Assembly (NCBI RefSeq): GCF_017303295.1
Contig: NZ_JAFKOK010000011.1
Location: 152,020 to 216,019, forward strand
DNA length: 64,000 nucleotides
Direction of reading: 5' to 3'
DNA from: Rhodobacter sp. NTK016B
GTDB lineage: Bacteria; Pseudomonadota; Alphaproteobacteria; Rhodobacterales; Rhodobacteraceae
Below the pieces are notes generated by a model, which saw only the letters and a list, made by a program, of their open reading frames with translations, was not told where the DNA came from and did no database searches. Positions within the stretch are counted from its first letter, which is position 1, and each line of letters starts with the position of its first letter. Shown here piece after piece: positions 33,390 through 42,507 of this stretch. The position numbers and the translations under genes were made by a program.

Positions 33390-34031
33390 TTAAGAAGAAG
33401 CATGGTATACGAGATATTTGTCCAACGATTTAGATGCCGCTACATGGACTGGGTTCCCGTCTTCATAGAGAAAGGCATGAAACAGCCCTACAGAAGAAAG
33501 ATCAAAGCCGTCTTCATCTGAAAAGTTCAACGCCTCAAGCTCAAGCATGATTTTTCTAATGTATTTGTCGACCGCACGCATATCGCTACTGATTTGATCC
33601 CTGATTTTCGAAAAGGGTCCAGTATCCGCAGTTATAGACTTTCGAAGTAACTCGAACTCTACATAAGAGTCGTTGAGTATTTTGTATGCTTCAAAAAACT
33701 TATCCGTATCGGGCACGATAAGCCTCCCATTCTCAACCCTCGTTAGAAAACGGAATTCGCGCCTGACCATCTTTATGTTGTGATAGGCTCGCAGAAAGTT
33801 TCGTCGGAATTCGTCAACGGCTTCCCTGTCGCCCTCCCGGTTGCGGTAGTGTGCGTCGATGGATTTATAGAAGAGTAAAACCCCACTGACCGCGCACGTA
33901 AATAGAATGAACTTAAAGACTTCTAATACGGCATCAGAACGGTCAAGCGCCGGTTCGAAAAGGAAAAGATAAAACGCTACTGACGCAGATAGCACTGCGA
34001 GCAGAAGTCCTATTACGATCTTCGAATTCAT
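33390..34031 (-). CDS. Membrane-anchored protein of unknown function (213 residues)
   Basis: ATG 34031 follows GAGGCCGA. Two transmembrane helices are near the N-terminus (KIVIGLLLAVLSASVAFYLF and LEVFKFILFTCAVSGVLLFY). They are followed by a long helical cytoplasmic part rich in charged residues (YHNIKMVRREFRFLTRVENG onward). The base composition is much lower in GC than the chromosomal flanks, which points to transfer. No family was recognised. It is the gene nearest the internal att site in element B. Confidence 0.6.
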   Translation of the reverse strand: MNSKIVIGLLLAVLSASVAFYLFLFEPALDRSDAVLEVFKFILFTCAVSGVLLFYKSIDAHYRNREGDREAVDEFRRNFLRAYHNIKMVRREFRFLTRVENGRLIVPDTDKFFEAYKILNDSYVEFELLRKSITADTGPFSKIRDQISSDMRAVDKYIRKIMLELEALNFSDEDGFDLSSVGLFHAFLYEDGNPVHVAASKSLDKYLVYHASS

Positions 34032-34280
34032 TCGGCCTCGACTGCGAGTCAATCGCGCTATCTCACACTGGTCAGGACGCACGAAAACCCTGAGCCTCTT
34101 GCTCCAATCAAAACGGTTGCTGGTGCGGTCATTTCAATTTCACGCGCTAGTGATTACCAAACCAAATTTCCCGGGCTCTATCGTTTAGAATTTCGACGCA
34201 GAGGCGCGTGGAAAAGCGAAGGTCGATCGACTAGAAGCAGCTTGCAACACGGAAAAATTCCGCCGAAGGGTACTTACTGA

Positions 34281-34397
34281 TTAAAGCCAGTCCCTGAATG
34301 GCGCGTCGGGGACGGGCAATTCAATGTCCGGAACAGGTAGCCTTGTCTCACCACATGGTCCGAACTCTGCGGCTGCTGGTCTTTCGATGATGGTCAT
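34281..34397 (-). CDS. 38-residue small protein downstream of the RelA/SpoT-domain gene
   Basis: A minus-strand ORF with ATG 34397 after a good ribosome site (AAAAAGGGGACGCAAAG). It encodes MTIIERPAAAEFGP with an acidic, proline-rich remainder ending in DAPFRDWL. It lies 44 bases downstream of the RelA/SpoT-domain gene on the same strand. Small acidic partners are common antitoxins for small alarmone synthetase toxins, but no similarity is visible. The longer frame from 34505 overlaps the neighbour and is unlikely. Confidence 0.5.
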   Translation of the reverse strand: MTIIERPAAAEFGPCGETRLPVPDIELPVPDAPFRDWL

Positions 34398-34441
34398 CTT
34401 TGCGTCCCCTTTTTCTAGAATATCATGATTGTGACGTAACG

Positions 34442-36406
34442 TCAATTTGGCAACAGGGCTCTTCGCCCATTGGCAATCGTTCTGTTCACAACGAGGGCAA
34501 TCCACTTGTTACGCATCTCCGGGGCACCGTTCTCAACTCGGGTTTCAAGTTCAGCCAGCCATAGTTGGCCTCGCTCCTTGTCGCCAAAAAGAACAGCGGC
34601 ATTTACGAAAGTGTCTAAGAGTTCGATGCGAGTGGTGGATCGATCATCCAGCGAGAAATAATCATACAGACGGTTGTAGAAGGTGCGATCAAACGCTTCT
34701 CCACCGTCTGAGGTTGCTAGATCCTCTACTTTGCCACCGAATTTCACGTACTCTACCCCGTAGTCCAGCGTGTTGTTGTAGGCCAACGCGCGATCGACCT
34801 CTAGGTTTCTCGTGGGATCGATGTCCTTTGACACTTCTTTAAGGTCGATGTTTGCCGTAACGCGATACGCCTTCAGCAGATCCCGTAGAACACGCGATTG
34901 AACTGGGTAATTTTGCTTTACCCACTCGTAGGGGTCTTCGCCACGCGTGTAGCCAGGTGAGTTTGAATAGGCACGCTCGGCTTGGGCCCAATACATGTAA
35001 CCCAAGTGGCGCGGGATCAAAATTTCGAAGATAGAATGCTTGTCCTTCCAGTCCGGACGTTTCATTTCCTCAGTTGCCGCCTCGAAATAGGTAATGGCTA
35101 GATCAGATTTTCCAAAGGCTCGATAAGTTTGTCCCACGCGAAAGTTAAGGACAGGATCTTTGGCAAACCCATCAAGTGCGGTCAGATCGAAGTATACTTG
35201 TTGCGCCCTTTGAAAGAACTTTGATGCGTCATTCTTGCTTGCGTCTTTTGGCGCTTCACCCGGCCCGATTGAACCAATCAAATAAGCTTGACCCGCCCAA
35301 TAATTCGCGGCGGCGATTTCCATATCGATTGCATAGTCAAATGTCGCTTTCGCGGGCGCATCCGCAGACGCAACATGCGCTTCCCATTTGCTCTTGAAGT
35401 CGGACAGCGTTTCTATGAGATCCGTGAATGTCGATGGCGAGAATGTCTTTGTCTTATCTGACGATCTCGCAGCGACGTCTCTATACGCCGCTATGATTTT
35501 TTCCCTTATGCGCTTGATCTCTTCGTGAGCGGAAGACGGCAAAACGTCCTCGATCCCGTCCAGCACCTTTACCGTATTGCTCGACAATGAGCTAGCTGAT
35601 GCTTGTTCTGCTGAACTCGGTGCTAACAGCAAGAAACTTGAGTCTGCGTTATCGGAACATCCGTCCAATATCAACTTTAAGCCTCTGATTTGAGACGAGC
35701 CGAACCGATATTTTTCGTCAGTGCTTTTTATCTCAGAGTTCTTGTACAGTAGTTTGTGCTCTATCTCGCTCCAGACGTCTTCAAAAACTGTTCTGAGTTG
35801 GAATTCAATGGGAAATATTTTTGACTGTCCGGCTTTGATCACCTGCCCCTTGACAATAAAATGAACACTCGAGTACCGAGTATCCTTTTCCTCAAGGCTA
35901 ACGAAATCAGGAGAAAACCCTCTGCTACGAAGGTACCCCCTTAAAAACTTATAAATTGTTAAATAGTCGGTTTCGGAGGCTTTGCTTTGATAGACCTTGA
36001 CTTCCTCTATGCTTTCGACCAAACTATTTCCGACAAATACTTCCGCCGGATGACCTTGGTATTTTTCCAGAAAATCAACAAACACCTCAACCAAAGACAC
36101 CAAATTAGGTTTAAATAGCGTGAGGAAGCGAAAGCCTACGATATCCCGAACGTCATCGATTGAATAATCTAAGTCGCCTTCGTTTCTCTTCTTCTCAACT
36201 TTTTCAATCAAGCTCTCCGCATCTTTGACGCGAGATTTAATCTGATATGCTTCCCGAACAATGCTATTGGAGCCCAGTGAAAGCGCATTGTTCACGAGGG
36301 TCATCATAGTGTCCGCGCCGGACAGCACCAAATTCGCCTCTTCGTAACTTGGTTTCTTTGCGTCAGATTGGCTTGGGTTGAGGTTATGATCGTTGTCTTC
36401 AGGCAT
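34442..36406 (-). CDS. RelA/SpoT-domain protein with helical repeat C-terminus (654 residues)
   Basis: Residues 40-240 form a (p)ppGpp-synthetase fold: helical lead, IDDVRDIVGFRF (86-94), TRYSSVHFIVKG (Tyr178, His182) and FPIEFQLRTVFEDVWSEIEH (Glu201-x-Gln203-x-Arg205). The synthetase motifs are intact. There is no HD hydrolase domain. Residues from about 350 look like TPR-type helical repeats (ANYWAGQAYLIGSIG, then FRVGQTYRAFGKSDLAITYF). Small alarmone synthetases in mobile elements can be phage-sensing toxins that make (p)ppGpp or modify tRNA. That role is inferred. GC is low relative to the flanks. Confidence 0.85.
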   Translation of the reverse strand: MPEDNDHNLNPSQSDAKKPSYEEANLVLSGADTMMTLVNNALSLGSNSIVREAYQIKSRVKDAESLIEKVEKKRNEGDLDYSIDDVRDIVGFRFLTLFKPNLVSLVEVFVDFLEKYQGHPAEVFVGNSLVESIEEVKVYQSKASETDYLTIYKFLRGYLRSRGFSPDFVSLEEKDTRYSSVHFIVKGQVIKAGQSKIFPIEFQLRTVFEDVWSEIEHKLLYKNSEIKSTDEKYRFGSSQIRGLKLILDGCSDNADSSFLLLAPSSAEQASASSLSSNTVKVLDGIEDVLPSSAHEEIKRIREKIIAAYRDVAARSSDKTKTFSPSTFTDLIETLSDFKSKWEAHVASADAPAKATFDYAIDMEIAAANYWAGQAYLIGSIGPGEAPKDASKNDASKFFQRAQQVYFDLTALDGFAKDPVLNFRVGQTYRAFGKSDLAITYFEAATEEMKRPDWKDKHSIFEILIPRHLGYMYWAQAERAYSNSPGYTRGEDPYEWVKQNYPVQSRVLRDLLKAYRVTANIDLKEVSKDIDPTRNLEVDRALAYNNTLDYGVEYVKFGGKVEDLATSDGGEAFDRTFYNRLYDYFSLDDRSTTRIELLDTFVNAAVLFGDKERGQLWLAELETRVENGAPEMRNKWIALVVNRTIANGRRALLPN

Positions 36407-36658
36407 AAATCACTGACCAAGTCATCCGAGGGTTTCAATTGGCATAAAGGCCCTTGAGAGCACTCGGACCAACCTGCATGGATAACGTTTTCGCGTCAAG
36501 AATGCTTGTCATATGTGCGTCGGGCGGCTCAGTTCACTGGCCGGGCGCTCGAGTCCTGCTCCAGCAGACGTCTTGTAGGTCAATTATCCTTCGGAACCTT
36601 AACATCTTGTCTAGGATTGTCCCTGACGTGGATCACTCACCCATCTTATCATGGGCTT

Positions 36659-37876
36659 ATGAAACGCAAGCTCACCTCCAAGTTCATCGAAGGCCAGAAG
36701 CCTGATCCTTCCAAGCGCCTCGATTTCCGTGACGAGTTGATGCCGGGTCTGGTCCTTCGCATCAGCACGTCCGGCACCAAGACGTTCTGCCTGCACAAGC
36801 GCATCAACGGCAGAATGCGGCGACTGACCATCGGACGGTTCCCTATCTTGTCGCTGGCCGAAGCGCGCGAACGGGTGCGACAGGTGCTCTACGATATCGA
36901 GACGGGCCGGTTCGAGGATCGCACCGGCGTCGAGGTCGAAACGAAGCCCACGCTGGGCGACGTGATCCCCGACTACATCGAGAAGCACGCCAAGGTTCAC
37001 AACCGCGACTGGAAGCGCAAGGATGCCCTGCTGGCGAAGTTCACGACCCTGCACGGCAAACGGATCGACGAGATCAAGCGTGCCGATGTCGTGAAAGCCT
37101 GCGACGTTATCCACAAATCCGCGCCTGTCAGCGCGAACCGTGCTCTGGCCCACCTCAAGCACCTGATGGGCTCGTGCGTCGAGCGCGGCATGATCGACGC
37201 CTCCCCCATTGCCGGGATGAAACCGCTGTCGAAGGAACGGTCGCGCGAGCGTGTACTGACCGACGACGAGCTGGGCGCGCTGTGGGAGGTCTTTGGCGAC
37301 GAAGGCTATCCTTTCGGGGATTGCATGAAGTTCCTTATGCTCAGCGGCCAGAGACGCGCCGAGGTCGCTGAAATGCGTTGGCCGGAAATCGACCTCGAAA
37401 AACGCCTCTGGACCCTGCCTTCGCAGCGCGCCAAGAACGGCAGGCAACACACGGTGCCGATCACTGACGCGATGATGGACGTGCTGCGCAGGGTGCCGAG
37501 GTTCCTCGGATCGGACTACGTGTTCACGACCACCGGCAAATCACCCGTGTCGGGCTTCGGTCGCCTGAAAGACCGGCTAGACAACGCGCTGCCCGAAGGC
37601 ACGGAGCCGTGGATCATCCATGACCTACGCCGCACGATGTCCACGAACATGGCGATGCTGGGCGTCCCCCAGCCTGTCACCGAGGCGCTGCTCAACCACA
37701 AGACGGGTGTGGTCTCGGGCGTGGCCGCTATCTACAATGTCTATTCATACGCAGACGAGAAGCGCGAGGCGCTTGAGCTTTGGAATAGCCATGTCGAAAA
37801 AGTCACCAGATCAGCCGTATTATCTGAAGTACCGCGAGTTGGGGTGGCTGGATCGACCGCTCCCACAAGCGCCTGA
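36659..37876 (+). CDS. Tyrosine integrase of element B (P4-type)
   Basis: A 405-residue phage-type integrase. ATG 36659 gives MKRKLTSKFIEGQKPDPSKR, the usual N-terminal integrase DUF4102-like start (LDFRDELMPGLVLRIS). The catalytic set is complete: Arg in LSGQRRAEVAEMRW, HDLRRT (His-x-x-Arg) near residue 320, and the Tyr in AAIYNVYSYADEK. P4-type integrases use tRNA 3' ends, which fits tRNA-Phe. It is intact, unlike the element A integrase, and may act on all three repeats. The 3' end overlaps the next gene by 86 bases in another frame. Confidence 0.93.
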   Translation: MKRKLTSKFIEGQKPDPSKRLDFRDELMPGLVLRISTSGTKTFCLHKRINGRMRRLTIGRFPILSLAEARERVRQVLYDIETGRFEDRTGVEVETKPTLGDVIPDYIEKHAKVHNRDWKRKDALLAKFTTLHGKRIDEIKRADVVKACDVIHKSAPVSANRALAHLKHLMGSCVERGMIDASPIAGMKPLSKERSRERVLTDDELGALWEVFGDEGYPFGDCMKFLMLSGQRRAEVAEMRWPEIDLEKRLWTLPSQRAKNGRQHTVPITDAMMDVLRRVPRFLGSDYVFTTTGKSPVSGFGRLKDRLDNALPEGTEPWIIHDLRRTMSTNMAMLGVPQPVTEALLNHKTGVVSGVAAIYNVYSYADEKREALELWNSHVEKVTRSAVLSEVPRVGVAGSTAPTSA

Positions 37877-38492
37877 GTTTTTTCCACAAAAAGCAATTGA
37901 CCGGCTTTGCCGCATTGGTGGGGCGGATGATGAAACCGACCGAATACGCCTAGCTGATGATCTTCGAACCATCGCTAATGTCTTTTGGGTCGCGGCTATG
38001 ACCAGTCCTCTCGGCGTTCAAGGTGGGCCAGGGTCACAGACGCCTGACGCCAGAAAGCGAACGATCACGAGTTCGGTCTTGCGTCCCGCCGAGAAGTTGA
38101 TAGAGGCGCTTTCCGACGAAAACCTGACACTTCTTTCAGAATGGCCTGATGAATTGCCGTCGGTCCCGCCAAACCGGCATATACTCATCGAAGAATTGAC
38201 CAGACTCAGAAATCGCACGAGCGACCTTTTCGAGGTCTTGGATGACCGAAAACGAAAAGGTTCGTCGGTTTCTCAGGAGTTCAGGATCGATTTCGGGAAC
38301 GCACTTGCTGGCGTGCTTGAACGGCATTTTCCACACATCAGAGCATCGCGTGGTGGATATGATCGCACTCCCGGTCCCAGCAGCGAATATCAGGAATTCC
38401 TGAATGCATGTGCACAAGAGGTCTTCGGTGAAGGGTTCAAATTCTCAGGCGCCGTGCTGGACGAGATAGCGAAGCTGCCCCGAAATCAATAA
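37791..38492 (+). CDS. Hypothetical protein overlapping the integrase 3' end (233 residues)
   Basis: ATG 37791 yields MSKKSPDQPYYLKYRELGWL, starting inside the integrase gene and overlapping it by 86 bases in a different frame. It is a soluble, mixed-charge protein with no recognised family. The C-terminal half (FGNALAGVLERHFPHIRASR) looks like a helical domain. The downstream part has codon use like its neighbours, which supports a real gene. The role is unknown. Confidence 0.6.
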   Translation: MSKKSPDQPYYLKYRELGWLDRPLPQAPEFFPQKAIDRLCRIGGADDETDRIRLADDLRTIANVFWVAAMTSPLGVQGGPGSQTPDARKRTITSSVLRPAEKLIEALSDENLTLLSEWPDELPSVPPNRHILIEELTRLRNRTSDLFEVLDDRKRKGSSVSQEFRIDFGNALAGVLERHFPHIRASRGGYDRTPGPSSEYQEFLNACAQEVFGEGFKFSGAVLDEIAKLPRNQ

Positions 38493-38610
38493 ACCTACGC
38501 ACCAAACGCGCAGCCTTAGCTATACCTCTGATATCACTGCATTTCAGTCTGTCATATGTTGTCCAAACATGGAGCCGGCTCCTTTGTCTAACCGACGAAA
38601 GGGAAAATCC

Positions 38611-38835
38611 ATGAAGGACGAAACAGACAGACCGTTGCTTGTAACGCGCGACGACCTCAAGCGCTTTGGCATCCGCGTTAGCAATACGACTTTGCTTCGC
38701 TGGGAGGCCCGTGGGCGCTTTCCGCGCAGGGCCAGAATGGGCGGCACCACGGTTACGTGGTTCATGTCGGAAATTGAGGACTGGCTTGCTGAACGCGCCG
38801 AAGAACGCGCTCGCACGCACTACGCCGACTACTGA
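38611..38835 (+). CDS. AlpA-type winged-helix regulator
   Basis: A 74-residue protein. ATG 38611 follows GAAAGGGAAAATCC. The body is a MerR/AlpA-like helix-turn-helix: VTRDDLKRFGIRVSNTTLLR, then WEARGRFPRRARMGG and a FMSEIEDWL helix. Such proteins activate integrase/excision genes or replication genes in P4-like elements. It is directly upstream of the Prim-Pol gene by 23 bases. Confidence 0.8.
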   Translation: MKDETDRPLLVTRDDLKRFGIRVSNTTLLRWEARGRFPRRARMGGTTVTWFMSEIEDWLAERAEERARTHYADY

Positions 38836-38858
38836 TCACCCAGACAAGGAGAACTGAG

Positions 38859-40631
38859 ATGCGAAAAGCATTTCGCTTCGAGGGTGACATGTTGTCGTCC
38901 TCGATTATCAGAGCCGCGCTCGCTTGGGCGCGGCATGGCGGCAAAATCATCGCCTTGCATGGCATTGATGATGACGGCCAATGCACGTGTGGCCGGGCCA
39001 GTTGCAAAAGCCCGGGCAAGCACCCTATCGCGGAGTTGTTTCCGAAAGGGCAGCATAGTGCCACGAGCAGCGCGGTTAAAATCCGCCGTGCGTTCAAGAA
39101 ATACCCTCGGGCCAACTTCGGTGTCATCCTTCCGCCAGGCGTGGTGGTGCTTGATGTTGACGGCCCGGAGGGGGCTGAAACATTCAAGAAGCTGAGCCTC
39201 CCACCGACTCTGTCGGTTCGAACGGGTCGCGGGACACACTACTATTTCCGCGCCTCGGAGGCCCTACCCAAGAGGAAAGCGCCGCTTGCTGGCATAGACA
39301 TCAAGGACAATGCCAGTGGATATCTCGTAGGCCCACCCAGCATGCACAAATGCGGTAGCCGGTATCGCGTGCAGCGTGGAGAGGGCCGCTTGGCGGCGTT
39401 GCCTGCCGACTTCGTGCGCAAGCTGAAGCGTGAGAAGACCCGCACAGCGAATTTCGACACGGTCGGTGCCTTCAGAGCTGGAAGCCGCAACAATGAGCTG
39501 ACCAAGATTGCCGGGTCACTTAGGTTTCGCGGTTTGGCCGAAACAGCCATCGCAGGAGCGTTGCAGGCGATCAACGCCGCGGCGTGCAGTCCGCCCCTCG
39601 ACGCCGATGAGGTCGAGCGTATCGCTTCAAGCGTCGGCAAATACGAGGCTGGGCATGAAGAAGCTTTCGGCTGGCTCGGAGACGTCGAGGAGTCCACCCC
39701 GCAGTTCTCGATGTATCCGTATGTCGTGAAGGGTGCGCTGACTGTCCTCGACGGCAACATGGGTCAGGGCAAGTCCACCTTCACCTGTGCTATTGCAGCC
39801 GCCGTGACGAGGGGGAAGCCGCCGCCATTCGTGGATGAAATTGAGGCCGGTTCGGTCCTGTTCATGTCCGCCGAGGATGACCCGTCGCGGGTGCTGAAAC
39901 CTCGCCTTATGCAGGCCGGGGCCGACGTCTCGAAAGTCCGCTTTCAGCAGGAGCCGTTTTCCTTGGACGAGCGCGGGTTGGGGTTGCTCCGGCAAGAACT
40001 GTCGGCAAACACGCCCGCCCTTGTCGTGATCGATCCGATCATCGCCTTCATGAAGGAAGGTGCGGACGGGAATAAGGCAACCGAGACCATGCACTTCATG
40101 GTGCAGATTGACCAGTTGGCGCGTGAGTTCGACACGGCCATCCTGATCGTGCGGCACCTTCGCAAGGCGCGGGCAGACCATGCGATGCACCAAGGTATCG
40201 GGTCGATTTCGATATCGGCTCGGGTGCGCTCGGGCCTAATCCTCGCACCGCATCCAGACGACCCGCGTCTGCGCGCGGTGGCCCACGCCAAGTCGAACTA
40301 TGCTGAACCCGGGCCGACAATCGTGTTCGAGATGCAGAGTACCGGGCCACGCTCGCACCCCCGCGTGAAATGGCACGCCTGTGAGCCTGAGTTGACGGTG
40401 GGCGAACTACTCGCTCCTCCCGAGGCCGAACGTGGCCGACCGCCACGGGAACGCGACACGGCGACCGCGTGGCTGGAAAGCGTACTCCGCAGAGGGCCGG
40501 TCAAGAAGAAGGTGCTGGACGGCTGGGCGAAGGAGGAAGGGGTATCACTTCCGACCCTCCGGCGCGCGGGCGAAGCACTCGGCGTGGTGAAGTCGAAAGA
40601 CGGGAAATCCTCCGTCTGGGCGCTGCCCTGA
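38859..40631 (+). CDS. Prim-Pol primase fused to a RecA-type helicase (element replication protein)
   Basis: A 590-residue protein, ATG 38859 after CAAGGAGAACTGAG. The N-terminal bifunctional primase-polymerase domain contains a Cys/His cluster (CTCGRASCKSPGKHP), GVILPPGVVVLDVDGPEG (catalytic DxD) and RTGRGTHYYF. The C-terminal half is an AAA_25/RepA-like ATPase with Walker A DGNMGQGKSTFT near residue 300 and ALVVIDPIIAFM as Walker B. It is the replication module of P4-type elements, synthesising primers and unwinding the origin. Confidence 0.92.
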   Translation: MRKAFRFEGDMLSSSIIRAALAWARHGGKIIALHGIDDDGQCTCGRASCKSPGKHPIAELFPKGQHSATSSAVKIRRAFKKYPRANFGVILPPGVVVLDVDGPEGAETFKKLSLPPTLSVRTGRGTHYYFRASEALPKRKAPLAGIDIKDNASGYLVGPPSMHKCGSRYRVQRGEGRLAALPADFVRKLKREKTRTANFDTVGAFRAGSRNNELTKIAGSLRFRGLAETAIAGALQAINAAACSPPLDADEVERIASSVGKYEAGHEEAFGWLGDVEESTPQFSMYPYVVKGALTVLDGNMGQGKSTFTCAIAAAVTRGKPPPFVDEIEAGSVLFMSAEDDPSRVLKPRLMQAGADVSKVRFQQEPFSLDERGLGLLRQELSANTPALVVIDPIIAFMKEGADGNKATETMHFMVQIDQLAREFDTAILIVRHLRKARADHAMHQGIGSISISARVRSGLILAPHPDDPRLRAVAHAKSNYAEPGPTIVFEMQSTGPRSHPRVKWHACEPELTVGELLAPPEAERGRPPRERDTATAWLESVLRRGPVKKKVLDGWAKEEGVSLPTLRRAGEALGVVKSKDGKSSVWALP

Positions 40632-40764
40632 ACAACGCCGCCAGCATCACTTGCTCAGAAGTCGCACACGTGTGGGATTTTTGAGCAAGTGTTCATTCCC
40701 GCCGAAAACCGCGCTGTCCTGCCTTGGCGGCTCAGGCGCGTCATATAGCAGAAGGAAATCCAAG

Positions 40765-41061
40765 ATGACCAAGCACGAAGACATGCAGAACCGCCTGAAA
40801 TCCGCAATCCAGCAGGCAATTCTGAACGAAGGCAAGACGGAAGGCACCGATGAGGTGAACCTCACTAACACCGATGTTGTCGAGGCTCTGCTGGAGATGG
40901 CCGGGTTCTACGCCTCAATCCACGGTTTCGAGACCTATTCACGGAAAGAACTTTCCTTCAAACACGCCCTGACGATTTTGGGTCACATCGAGCGATTTGA
41001 GAAACTGCGCAAAAAGGGGAAAATCCCCATGACCGTGATCCCCCGCTCGAAAATTCACTAA
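40765..41061 (+). CDS. Hypothetical protein (98 residues)
   Basis: ATG 40765 after GAAGGAAATCCAAG. A small, charged, mostly helical protein (MTKHEDMQNRLKSAIQQAIL onward) with basic residues at the end (KLRKKGKIPMTVIPRSK). It lies 133 bases after the Prim-Pol gene and is probably co-transcribed. Family unknown. Confidence 0.65.
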   Translation: MTKHEDMQNRLKSAIQQAILNEGKTEGTDEVNLTNTDVVEALLEMAGFYASIHGFETYSRKELSFKHALTILGHIERFEKLRKKGKIPMTVIPRSKIH

Positions 41062-41378
41062 GCCAAGGTGCGGCGGGCAGGGGCAGCGGCTCTCGGCCGA
41101 AAATCTCAGCAGTCGATATTACCCCTCGTCTGCCCGCAGGGTGCGCGGCGTTAAAAAAACACCTCCCCCCATCCCCCTGTGGTCGCCTTGGGACAGCGCC
41201 GCATCGGGCACCGCGCGGAACGCCTCGGACCGACCCGTTGACTATCTATCAGTCTGTCGGATGCGAGGCGGACCCAAATTGCCCTACCTTTTCATGCGGT
41301 CCACATTCGCGCTGGGTTTCGCCTTAGCGCGCCGGGTTCCACTCGGGTGGCAAACTGCTTGGGCGGAGGTGCTGGCGG
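41062..41378. other. Non-coding region in element B
   Basis: About 317 bases with only weak frames. A cytosine/adenine-rich tract (AAAAAAACACCTCCCCCCATCCCCC) lies at 41154-41178. Position after the replication genes would suit an origin, but no iterons are visible. Confidence 0.4.
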
Positions 41379-41609
41379 TCATCCCTGCACCCAGCCCTTG
41401 CGATGGTAGTGGCGCAGCACGATGGCGCGATTGTACAGTGGGAAGCCGACCCACAGGCCGTTGGCCGTGATCAGCGACAGGATCGCCCACAGGAACATGC
41501 CCTTGAACAGGTAGTACAGCGGGCCGAAGAGCAGGCACCAGAGCCGGTGCCAGTTGCCCAAAATGATTTTCGTCTGGCCGTTGAAGGCCCATGTCGCGCG
41601 TATCGTCAT
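41379..41609 (-). CDS. Small membrane protein (76 residues)
   Basis: ATG 41609 with AGGAGATCGGCA as ribosome site. It contains hydrophobic segments (RLWCLLFGPLYYLFKGMFLW and AILSLITANGLWVGFPLYNRA) and a basic C-terminus (LRHYHRKGWVQG). The layout resembles DUF2628-type small inner-membrane proteins. Function is unknown. Confidence 0.7.
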   Translation of the reverse strand: MTIRATWAFNGQTKIILGNWHRLWCLLFGPLYYLFKGMFLWAILSLITANGLWVGFPLYNRAIVLRHYHRKGWVQG

Positions 41610-41714
41610 TGCCGATCTCCTCGCTGGCTGGTTTCGATGCCAGCGCAATAAGATCGGGGACCATCGCCCGTCAGGGTAATTCCCGAACCGTCGGGTGAGA
41701 CCACAGGGGTAGCC

Positions 41715-41999
41715 ATGCCGAGGTGCAGTGTCCGTGCAGATGCCGGGATGATCGGGATGAGCGCGGCTCACAGCGCGCCAGCCGGGGTTGCGACGGGATC
41801 ACCTAGCCCGAGGCATGCCCCGGCGCTCCTGGCTCAACACAACGCCGCCGCGCGCGCGTTTAGCTCTCGATCCTCGGGGTTAGTTGCAGGCACCGTCAGT
41901 TTCGCCCTAGCGCGCGGCGCAGGTCGCTCAACATCAAGGGGCGACCGCATCGCAAAAGCCCTCGGCGTGGACATCTCGCAAATCTTCAAACCGAACTAG
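41715..41999 (+). CDS. Possible Ner-like DNA-binding protein, N-terminus uncertain
   Basis: The last 35 codons read VAGTVSFALARGAGRSTSRG, then DRIAKALGVDISQIFKPN, which is the helix-turn-helix and tail of Ner/Nlp-type regulators. The upstream part is Ala/Ser/Arg-rich with no clear ribosome site, so the start is unknown and the gene may be degraded. ATG 41715 is the longest choice. Confidence 0.4.
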   Translation: MPRCSVRADAGMIGMSAAHSAPAGVATGSPSPRHAPALLAQHNAAARAFSSRSSGLVAGTVSFALARGAGRSTSRGDRIAKALGVDISQIFKPN

Positions 42000-42064
42000 G
42001 GTTATGCCTGACACGCCTCGGGCTTCCGTCTTATCGATCTTCATCAGCAACTTAGGAGATCGAC

Positions 42065-42277
42065 ATGACCGAAATCGTGACGCTCAAGGCCATCTGCGAC
42101 GAACTCAAGATCGACCCGCGCGAGGCCCGCGAACGCCTCCGCGCCGCAGCCAGCGACGCCAAGGCGAACCCCGAACTGGCGAAGGCAAGGAAGCCGCGCA
42201 CCCCTTGGCAGTGGGTGAAAGGTTCAAAGGCACTTGAAGAGGCGAAGCGTGCGGTCAAAGCCAGCATGGACAAGTAG
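42065..42277 (+). CDS. Small hypothetical protein (70 residues)
   Basis: ATG 42065 follows TTAGGAGATCGAC, a strong ribosome site. A lysine- and arginine-rich helical protein with the start TEIVTLKAICDELKIDPREA, reminiscent of a small DNA-associated protein. No family recognised. The next gene begins after a 230-base AT-rich gap. Confidence 0.7.
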   Translation: MTEIVTLKAICDELKIDPREARERLRAAASDAKANPELAKARKPRTPWQWVKGSKALEEAKRAVKASMDK

Positions 42278-42507
42278 TGGGCAGTAGGCGTAACTTCGAA
42301 CATAAGCTGCAAACGTGTCCCATCAATTCGGAAATAATTATCGGGCCCGCCTCTGCCACACTTGAATGAATGTTTTTGGAAATGAAAAGCGGGCCTTCTC
42401 GCTGATGTCCTCAAGCTAGCTTCAATAAGCGCTCTTATGCGAAGCGGATAGATTCTATTCAATTTAGGCACGTATCAGGTCTACCAAATAGGCAGGGTTG
42501 AAGAAAA

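Noticed and set aside
41141..41470. 109-codon plus-strand ORF
   Set aside because: Overlaps the better supported minus-strand membrane protein and has a Pro/Ser-rich, unlikely start region.
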